DNA of 64,000 nucleotides from the NCBI RefSeq assembly GCF_016861565.1, contig NZ_BOLK01000003.1:62001-126000 (forward strand). The letters are read 5' to 3'. The notes beneath the pieces were generated by a model. That model was not told where the DNA came from. It saw only the letters and a list, made by a program, of their open reading frames with translations, and made no database searches. The DNA is from Secundilactobacillus yichangensis. Its GTDB lineage: Bacteria > Bacillota > Bacilli > Lactobacillales > Lactobacillaceae. Below, one piece after another: positions 46,563 to 56,400 of the stretch (positions are counted from its first letter, which is position 1; each line of letters starts with the position of its first letter). The translations under genes were made by a program, and so were the position numbers.

Positions 46563-47315
46563 ATGGCAAAACAGTTTACGATTAACATCACAAATATTAT
46601 TTGGAGTTTTGACCGTGACAATCACCAAGTTAATTTGCTGCTGGTTCGCAGAGCGGACCAACCTTTCTCGAATTTTTGGGCGTTGCCTGAAACCGTCATG
46701 CGCACCGACGAAAGCGCCGATGAAGCTGCTCTCCGATTGGTTCGTGAAAAAATCGGTTTAAAGCTGGCGAGCTTTCACACTGAACAGTTAGCCACCTTTA
46801 CCCACCCTGAGCGGACACCGGGGCAGCGGACACTTTCACTGGCCTACATGACGTTTCTGCCTGAGATGCCTGACTTGACCCCCGGTTACGGCGCCACTGA
46901 CGCCCGCTGGTTCAGCATGCGAGCGGCTGGTGAGCAGAGCACGTTCACTAACGGTAAATTTAAGTTTGCTACCACCCCGATTAATAATCAGACACAATAC
47001 TACGTCTCATTGCCAGAACGAGCTGCGGATCCCAAAACAGACTTAGCCTTCGATCATGAATGGATCCTCAAAATTGCCTGTGACCGAATTACCAATAAGT
47101 TAGATTATCAGCCAAATATTTTACTGATCCTAGGCCCAACGTTTACCCTGAAGCAGGCGCGGCAGGTTTTCGCGATTTTCCGGCATATCAAATTGGAAGA
47201 CATCGATAACTCGAACTTTAAGAAGAATCATCGCCACATCTTTGAGTCGGTTGGAACCGCCAGTCAGACCCATCCTGGTCGACCGGCAAAGGTCTTTCGA
47301 CTTAACTATTTATGA
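46563..47315 (+). CDS. nrtR: NrtR-type Nudix regulator of NAD metabolism
   Basis: A 250-residue regulator: a Nudix domain (about 1-150) fused to a winged helix (about 190-250). The Nudix box is degraded: the segment at 41-66 ends REKIGL where hydrolases have REExGU, so the domain probably only binds ADP-ribose. The C-terminal part has FTLKQARQVFAIFRHI, NFKKNHRHIF and GRPAKVFRLNYL, the NrtR DNA-binding pattern. NrtR represses NAD genes and is released by ADP-ribose. It follows niaP-nadC, so it likely controls them. ATG after GGAAGGGGG; hairpin terminator downstream. Confidence 0.88.
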   Translation: MAKQFTINITNIIWSFDRDNHQVNLLLVRRADQPFSNFWALPETVMRTDESADEAALRLVREKIGLKLASFHTEQLATFTHPERTPGQRTLSLAYMTFLPEMPDLTPGYGATDARWFSMRAAGEQSTFTNGKFKFATTPINNQTQYYVSLPERAADPKTDLAFDHEWILKIACDRITNKLDYQPNILLILGPTFTLKQARQVFAIFRHIKLEDIDNSNFKKNHRHIFESVGTASQTHPGRPAKVFRLNYL

Positions 47316-47324
47316 TTTCCTGAA

Positions 47325-47378
47325 AAACAAAAACGGCTTACCAACATCCGTTATGGATATCGGTAAGTCGTTTTTTGC
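47325..47378 (+). terminator. Terminator after nrtR (convergent with the adhesin gene)
   Basis: AAAAACGGCTTACC-AACATCC-GTTAT-GGATAT-CGGTAAGTCGTTTTTT stem-loop; A-run and T-run on either side make it usable for both strands. Confidence 0.88.
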
Positions 47379-47407
47379 GTCTATAACGGTTAAAACACTA
47401 GCAATGA

Positions 47408-50400
47408 TTATTCATCGTCGCGTTTCTTCCGTTTGAATCCGAACGCAGCTAACAATCCCAGCAGTCCGAGACCAATCGTTGCACCCGCAGAATTCTGCTT
47501 GTCGTTAGTTTGTGGTAATTGACCTTGCTTGTTGGCCGTTTGAGTTTGGCCAGAAACATGGCTGCTTGTTCCAGTTGCAGCGGCCCGACTGTTATCAACA
47601 GCCTGACCTTGAGCTGTACCGGTGTTCTTGCCAGCACCGCCAATTGCAGAGCCAGTATTGGCTGAGCTACTATTAGTTGACTTAATTCCAGTGCCACTGT
47701 TAGCACCAGTGTTTAAACCGCCAGCGTTTGACTGAACGCCTGTCCCATTATCAGTGGTAGGAGTCGTTTGACCATTACCAGCTGGCGTTACCGTTGGTGC
47801 CGTTTCTGGCGTCGTGTTCGGAACGTTATCCGGAGTCGTTGTCGGGTTATCGACTGCCCCGCCGCCATCAACGCTGGTGTTGGTGTTGTCATAGTAATCA
47901 TCTGGGTCAACTGAAACAGGTTCGCCGGTCATGGTAATTGTCTTGCTACCATCTGGCGCAACCGTTTCAGTAGTGCTTGGCGCATTGGTTGGCTTGTGGG
48001 TTAATTCAATACCCTTTGGCTCAATGTTCGTCAAGGTCGTTCTCCCGGCAGTCGCCGTTTCACCTGGCTTAACCGTTTGCGTTGGCAGGTTAGGCTGACT
48101 GTTTGGCGTTTCGGTAAAGGTAGCGTCACCAGTGTCATCGATAATAACGACTGTCTTGTCGCCGTCTGGCCAGTGCTTTTCGATTTGGACAACTTTGCCG
48201 GAACCATCAGTCTTGATAATCGTCTCACCACCGTCTACATCGTTGGTAGTGGTTTGGTTGTAAGCATAGTTGACAACTTGAGTGACCGTTCCTGTGTAGC
48301 CTTCTTTACCAGGTTCACTTGAACCAATTTCAGCATTGAACATGCCACTAGTATAGGCCTTACCTTGGGTGACACTATCCGTGTAACCCTTAACGGCAGC
48401 TGCAGCGTCAGTCAGTGCTGGAACCAAGATCACATTGGCTCCGTTGGTGGTCCAATCAGCTGTGCCATCAGTCGTCCATGCGCTGTAAATAACGTTGCCG
48501 TTCGCATCCAAACTAGCTTCACGAGTAACGTTAACCACTGTCGGCGCAACGGTTGCCGTGTAGTCACCAGTATTGGTCCGGTTAATGGTAATCGTACCAG
48601 TCAGGTATGCTGCTTGCGTACCGGCTGGATCATCTGTACCACCCGGCGTACCCGTAGTATAGGTATGTTTCGTGTAGTTCACTGTCCGGCTAACTTTAGC
48701 GGTATAGCCCTTGTCACCTGGCGTACCATCATCAGTAACTGCCTTGAAGCTATCGCTGGTGTATGCTTCACCATTCTTAACCGTATCACTGTAACCCTTG
48801 ACAGCAGCACCGTCAGCGGTTAATTCCGGTACTAAGACTTTATTGGTGCCGTCAATTGTCCAGTCGCCGTAAACTACGTTGCCATCCTTATCCAAGGTAG
48901 CGGTTCGACTGATATTAACTGTCGTGTCCCCCACTGCCTTGGTGTAATCGCCAGTGTTAATTTGACTAACTGTAATCGTACCTTCCAGATATTTAGCTTG
49001 AGTCCCTTCTGGATCGTTCTTAGTTGGATCACCAGCGTTACCTTTAGTGTACTCAGGCTGGTTCAGTTTGTAGTTCACTGTCCGACTAACTTTAGCTGTA
49101 TATCCATTATCGCTTGGCTTGCCAGCATCGGTAACCGCCTTGAAATCGGCACTAGTATATGATCCGCCATCGGTAACAGTATTCGTGTAGCCTTTGACAG
49201 CCGTTTCTGCACTCGTCAACTCGGGTACTAATACTTCGTTGGTACCGTCAGTTGTCCAAGCGCTGTAGACAACATTGCCATTCTTATCCAAGGTGGCCGT
49301 CCGACTAACATTCACAGTCGTATTACCAACTGGTTTCGTGTAATCACCAGTATTGGTCTGACTAACTGTGATTGTACCTTTCAGATATTTAGCTTGAGTT
49401 CCTTCTGGGTCATTCTTGGTTGGATCACCAGAATTCTCCTTCGTGTATTCAAGTTGAGTCAGCTTGTAATTTACTGTCCGGCTAACTGTAGCTACATAAC
49501 CTTTATCGCCTGGCTCGCTAGCATCGCTGACCGCCTTAAACTCATCACTAGTGTATGCGGCACCACCATCAGTAACCGTGTCTGTGTAGCCTTTGACAGC
49601 TGCGTCATCCGCAGTTAATTCGGGTACTAACACTTTATTGGTGCCATCCGTGGTCCAATCGCTGTAAACTACATTGCCGTTCTTATCCAAAGTGGCAGTC
49701 CGACTGACATTCACAGTGGTATTACCAACTGGTTTGGTGTAATCGCCGGTGTTGGTTTGACTAACAGTGATTGTACCAGTTAGATATTTAGCTTGCGTAC
49801 CTTCTGGATCATTCTTAGTTGGATCACCAGAATTCTCTTTCGTGTATTCAGGTTGATTCAGTTTGTAGTTGACTGTCCGACTAACCGTCGTGGTATAGCC
49901 TTTATCACCAGGTGTACCTGCATCGGTAACAGCCTTGAAGTTATCGCTGGTATATGCTGCACCATCGGTAACAGTATTGGTGTAACCTTTGATAGCCGTT
50001 TCGGCATCAGTTAACTCAGGTACTAAGACCTCGTTTGTACCGTCTGTTGTCCAATCACTATAAACCACGTTGCCATTCTTATCCAAAGTAGCGGTCCGGC
50101 TGACATTCACTGTGGTATTGCCAACTGGCTTGGTGTAATCACCAGTATTGGTTTGGCTAACTGTGATTATACCTGTTAGATACTTAGCTTGAGTCCCTTC
50201 CGGATCGTTTTTGGTTGGGTCGCCAGAATTCTCTTTCGTATACTCAGGCTGATTTAACTTGTAGTTGACTGTTCGACTTACCGTTGCCACGTAGCCGTTA
50301 TCACCGGGTTGATCAGCATCAGTAACTGCTTTGAAGTTATCACTGGTATATGAAGCACCGTTAGTAACGGTATCCGTATAACCTTTGACGGCAGCACCAG

Positions 50401-53400
50401 CAGCGGTCAATTCAGGAACCAGCACTTTGTCAGTACCATCCGTTGTCCAATCGCTGTAAATTACATTGCCATTCTTGTCCAAGGTAGCAGTCCGACTAAC
50501 ATTCACAGTGATATTGCCAACTGGCTTGGTGTAATCGCCGGTATTAATCTGACTAACTGTAATCGTACCTGTTAGATATTTAGCTTGAGTACCTTCCGGA
50601 TCATTCTTAGTTGGATCACCAAAATTATCTTTAGTGTATTCAGGCTGGTTTAGCTTGTAGTTGACTGTCCGTGCAACAGTAGTTGTATAGCCTTTGTCGC
50701 CCGGCTCAACAGCGTCCGTAACTGCTTTGAAGTTATCACTGGTGTATGCTGCTCCATTTTCAACAGTTGCGGTAAAACCAGCAACGTTAACATCAGCAGA
50801 GGTCAACGCATTCACTAGCGTTTTATTGGTACCATCGGTAGTCCAGTCACTATAAACCACATTACCATTCTTATCCAAGGTAGCAGTCCGACTAACATTC
50901 ACAGTCTGGTTGCCAACTACCTTGGTGTAATCACCAGTGTTGGTTTGGCTAACCGTAATCGTACCCGTTAGATACTTAGCCTGCGTGCCTTCTGGATCAT
51001 TCTTAGTTGGGTCACCAGGATTCCCTTGAGTATATTCACTCTGGTTCAACTTGTAATTGACTGTCCGTGCAACAGTAGCTGTATAACCCTTATCACCTGG
51101 CGTACCTGCATCAGTAACTGCTTTGAAGTTATCACTGGTATATGAAGCGCCGTTAATAACGGTATCCGTATAGCCTTTAACAGCAGCCCCAGCATCGGTT
51201 AATTCAGAAACCAATACTTTGTTAGTGCCGTCAGCAGTCCAATCACTGTAAACTACATTACCATTTTTATCCAAAGTAGCAGTCCGACTGACATTCACAG
51301 TCGTATTGCCGACTGGCTTGGTGTAATCACCAGTATTGGTTTGGCTAACCGTAATCGTACCTTCCAGATACTTAGCCTGAGTTCCCTCTGGATCATTCTT
51401 AGTTGGGTCACCAGGGTTTCCTTGGGTGTATTCGGTCTGGTTCAGTTTGTAGTTCACTGTACGACTAACTGTTGTGGTATAGCCCTCATCGCTCGGCGTA
51501 CCTGCATCAGTAACTGCTTTGAAGTTATCACTGGTATATTCTCCGCCATCAGTAACTGTGTTCGTGTAGCCTTTTACAGCAGTCTCGGCAGTAGTCAATT
51601 CTGGTACTAACACTTTATTAGTTCCGTCAGTTGCCCAATCACTGTAAACTACGTTGCCATTCTTATCCAAAGTAGCTGTCCGACTGACATTAACAGTCTG
51701 ATTGCCGACTGGTTTAGTGTAATCACCTGTGTTGGTTTGACTAACTGTAATCGTGCCTGTTAGATATTTAGCTTGAGTACCTTCTGGATCATTCTTAGTT
51801 GGATCACCGGGATTTCCTTTTGTGTAATCAGCTTGATTTAACTTGTAGTTGACTGTCCGACTTACTGTGGCTGTGTAACCTTTATCGCCAGGTTCGCCAG
51901 CATCGCTTACTGCTTTGAAATTATCGCTGGTATATGCAGCACCATCAGTAACGGTGTTTGTGTAACCTTTAACAGCTGTTTCTGAATCGGTCAATTCAGA
52001 TACTAATACCTTGTTAGTGCCGTCAGTTGTCCAGTCACTATATACCACCCTGCCGTCCTTATCCAGAGTAGCAGTCCGGCTGACATTCACAGTCGTATTA
52101 CCAACTGGTTTCGTGTAATCACCAGTGTTAGTCTGGCTAACTGTGATCGTACCTTCCAGATACTTAGCCTGGGTCCCTTCTGGATCGTTGTTAGTTGGAT
52201 CACCAGGATTCCCTTTGGTGTAATCGGTCTGATTTAGTTTGTAGTTAACTGTTCTTGCAACATTAGCAGTATAGCCTTTATCGCCAGGTTCACCTGCATC
52301 AGTAACTGCTTTAAAGTTATCGCTGGTGTACGCTGCTCCATTTTCAATAGTAGCGGTAAAACCAGGAACTTTAACATCGGCAGAAGTCAATGCATTCACT
52401 AGCGTTTTATTAGTACCATCAGTAGTCCAGTCACTGTAAACCACGTTACCATTCTTATCCAGAGTAGCAGTCCGACTGACATTCACCGTCGTATTGCCGA
52501 CCGCAGCAGTGTAATCACCAGTGTTGGTTTGACTAACCGTAATCGTACCCGTTAGATACTTAGCCTGCGTGCCTTCTGGATCATTCTTAGCTGGGTCACC
52601 AGCACTACCTTGGGTGTATTCGTTCTGGTTCAATTTGTAATTTACTGTTCGACTAACAGTGGCTGCATAACCCTTGTCGCCTGGCTTACCAGCATCACTA
52701 ACAGTCTTGAAGTTATCACTGGTGTAAGCTGAACCATCAGTAACCGTATCCGTGTAACCCTTAACAGCAGCACCATCATTAGTCAATTCAGGAACCAGCA
52801 CTTTGTTGGTGCCATCAGTGGTCCAATCGCTGTAAACCACGTTGCCGTTACTATCTAACGTAGCAGTCCGGCTGACATTCACAGTCTGGTTAGCAACTGG
52901 CTTCGTGTAATCACCGGTATTAGTTTGAGTTACGGTAATGGTTCCTGCCAAGTATTGAGCCTGAGTTCCCTCTGAGTCACCGTCTTGACCAGGAGTTCCA
53001 GTTGAGAACGTCTTGGTGGTATACGTAACGGTTCGGTTCAAAACCACGTTGGCAGTAGCATCCGCGCCACTGGTTGCGTTGGTAAAATCAGCCAGCGTAT
53101 AAGCGCCGGTATCACCGCTAACCGCTACCGTGTAGCCAGAAACTGGCACATCAGCAACCGTTAAGGCAGTAACCAGGTTACCATCGGACACATTCTGAGC
53201 TGTCCAATCACCATAGGTCACCTGACCATCGTTATCGACAGTTGCCGTTCGTGTTAAATCAACGGTCTGCTGTTCTGGATAACTTGCTGGCTTTGGCGCA
53301 CCAGTATAGGTGGTGTTTACCGTAAGGGTTCCGCTAGTCGTCACTTCAACGATCTTGTAAGTACCGGCAATAAAGTCACCAGCACTAAACGCAAACGTTG

Positions 53401-56400
53401 GGTTGGCTGCCTTGATCTTGTTGATTCCTGATTCATTCAGAGTCAGCGTGTAGTTTCCAACAGCCGTTGGTACATCCGTGCTGCTTGCAACCGTGTTATT
53501 CACTGTGAAATCATCCTGCGTTAAGACGGCATCCTTAACCTTGGCGCCATATGACGCGCTGAAATCAGGTGTTGCCTGGCCGTGAATAATCGCAGCATTG
53601 TTCGCGGTAATTTCCGTATCCTTATCACCTGGCGTGGTTACAATCGGGTTAATGGTAAAGAGCCCGGTCTTAAAGGCATCAGAGGTAAAGGTGTAGTTCG
53701 GGTTAGCATTTGCAATGGCGGTTTGAGCATCAGCAGTCAGACTAACGGTGTAGCTGCCGACATCCGTTGGAATGCTGGAGCTAGCCGTGCCGCCCTGCTT
53801 GGTGAATTCAAAATCAGCATTCGTCAAATCAACCGGATTAAGTTTCGAACCGAAGTTGGCAACAAAATCGGCTGGTGTCTGTCCATACGTAATGGTTTGA
53901 TCATTTGGCTTAACCTGCATATCAACATCTGAGGCTGAAATGGTTGCTGGTGTAATGGTCAAAGTTGCATGACCAGTAGACACAACTTTATAATTACGGC
54001 TTGGTGTCGCAAGCACCGGTGTAATCGTATAGGTGCCAACGTCTTCACCTGGCTCACGGTTAACGGTAATATGCACCGAATTATGATCTTCATCATCAAG
54101 AACGAATCCAGCAACTGTAGGGTAGAAATTTGGATCCGGTTGACCATAAACCTTACTATGGTCATAGATGTTAAGATAAAGCTTTGCCTGCGCAACCGTT
54201 AAACTGCCATCCGTAAATGTTACTTTACTAAAGTCATAGTTCGGGTTAGCAGCGGCTAAAGCTGCCTTACCGGCATCATTCAGGGTAACTGTGTAGCTAC
54301 CAGCGTCCAAATAATTTCCATTGTGATCAGTATCTGTTGCACCGATGGTGTAATCAGCTGGGGTCAAAGTCGATGAGTCCAGTGTATGGCCTTCAAGGGT
54401 AATGCCAAATGCGTTATCACCTTCAATGTTGCTATCTCGACCTTTGATAATATCACCATCTTTGGTGATACTGCCGTAAGTTACCGGTTGTGCGGTAACT
54501 GTGGCAGACCCAGTCAGTGCTAAAGCAGTAATCGTCAAAGCCCCATTGACATACTTAAAGTCGTAGTTGGCATTGTCGCCAACAGCCGGCGTAATCGCGT
54601 AAGTGCCAACGTTATCGCCAGCTTTGCGAGTTACCGTAACGGCACCAATATCATCGCCGTCAACAACACCCGCTGTTTTGTAGGTCAATTGTGGATCAGC
54701 CGTACCGTAAACCTTGCTCTGATTGTCTGCAGTAATCGTGGCCGTCTTTTTAGCAACCGTGAACTGGTTCAGGGTCAAGTTGCTGCCGTCAGCATTAATC
54801 ACGTAATCTGGGTTGGCAGCTTTGATCTTAGCTAAACCAGCGGCCGTTAAACTAACTGCGTAAGAACCAGCGTTTAAGTGACCGCTGGCAGAAAGCTGTG
54901 CGTTAGCAATCGTAAAGTCACTGGCATCGAAGTCAGGAACAACCAAGTCGTTTCCACCCTGAACCGTTGCTGTAACTTTAAAGCCGTTAGTAGCAGCTGC
55001 AGCGCCATCCGTACCAATCACGTAGCCCGTGGTGTCGTCACCATAAGTGATGCCCGTTGGGGTCACGACGATTTTATCGGTAGTGGTCTTTGGGTTAATG
55101 GTTAAAATAGCATCGCCACCGGCCAATACATAGTTGCTGTCGTTGACCGTAGCTTGGCTGACATCAGCGGAAATCACGTATTTTCCTGGTGTCTCACTAG
55201 TGTTGCTGCGAGTAACCGTGTAACCAGTAACCGTTGGGGTATCGCCAGCCAAAGCACCGGATACGGTGGTCGTCCACGTTGGATCCGCTTGTCCGGCATC
55301 TTTACTTACCGATTGCGGCGTTACTGTTAAGGTTGCCGGTGTCACAACGATCGTGCCTGCAATAAAGTTGGCATCTTGCAGGTCAAAGTCCTTGTTAGCA
55401 GCTTTGACTTTTGCGATACCAGAATCGCTTAACCCAACCGTGTAGGTGCCTTGGTTAAGGTAACCGCTTGGGCTATAGGTAGCATTCTGAATGACATAAT
55501 CGGCATTAGTCAGCCCATCAGGCAGAACTAATTTATCGGTGTTATGTGCCAAATAACTCTTGAAAGTGTAGCTATCTTTAGTAGCGTCTTGGTTTAAGTC
55601 GCCATAAGTGGTCGTGCCATCGGTCAAGTTAATTGAACCAGCGGTCAGTTTACCAGTGATGGTAAATGTTCCAGGCACAGTGTTAACTTTATAATTTGGA
55701 TTAGTCCCCAGTTTAATGGTTTCCGTGTACGTCCCCATGGTCTCGCCCGATGCACGGGTTACAGTGTAGTTCAAGCTGTCGCCAGAAAGTAACTGCCCGT
55801 TATCCGTAGCCGTCAAAGCTGGATCTGTAGACCCCATTGCCTTTGAGAGATTGTCCGCGGTCAACGTAACTGCTTTTGGCAGAACGGTTAACTTACCTGA
55901 CTTGATTGTTGGTAATTCATAATTAGAATCCTTGTTTGCATCGTCAATCAACTGCTGAGCAGCTGCATTTAATTCAACGTCATAAGTCCCCGCGTTCAAG
56001 CGCCCGTTAGTATATTGACCGTTAATAACCGTATAGTCGCTTTGCGGAATGTCGGGAATCGTTAATTGTCCGCCGACATGTTGAGTCGTAAATTGACTTA
56101 ACGTATCACCGTACGTCATCTGGGCATTGCCAACGGTCAGCGTATCGGTTGAAGGTGCTTTGGTGATGGTTAGCGTACCGGTGTTGTAAACGAAGTTGTA
56201 ATTGGGATTGTCAGTAGCTGAAGCAGTTAAATCATACGAGCCGACGTCATCGCCTGGCGCCCGAGTAACCGTCACTATTACGTTTTCTCCCTCAGGAATT
56301 GGTGCGCTAGTAGTGTAGTCAAACATGGCAGGATCGGGCTGTCCATACTCTTTAGTGACAGAATTTGGCGTAATTTGAATCGTCTTTTTCGTAACGGTTA

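Noticed and set aside
48660-53020. Regularly spaced identical words resembling a CRISPR-like array
   Set aside because: The period is 396 bp and in frame with a single long ORF; these are protein repeats.
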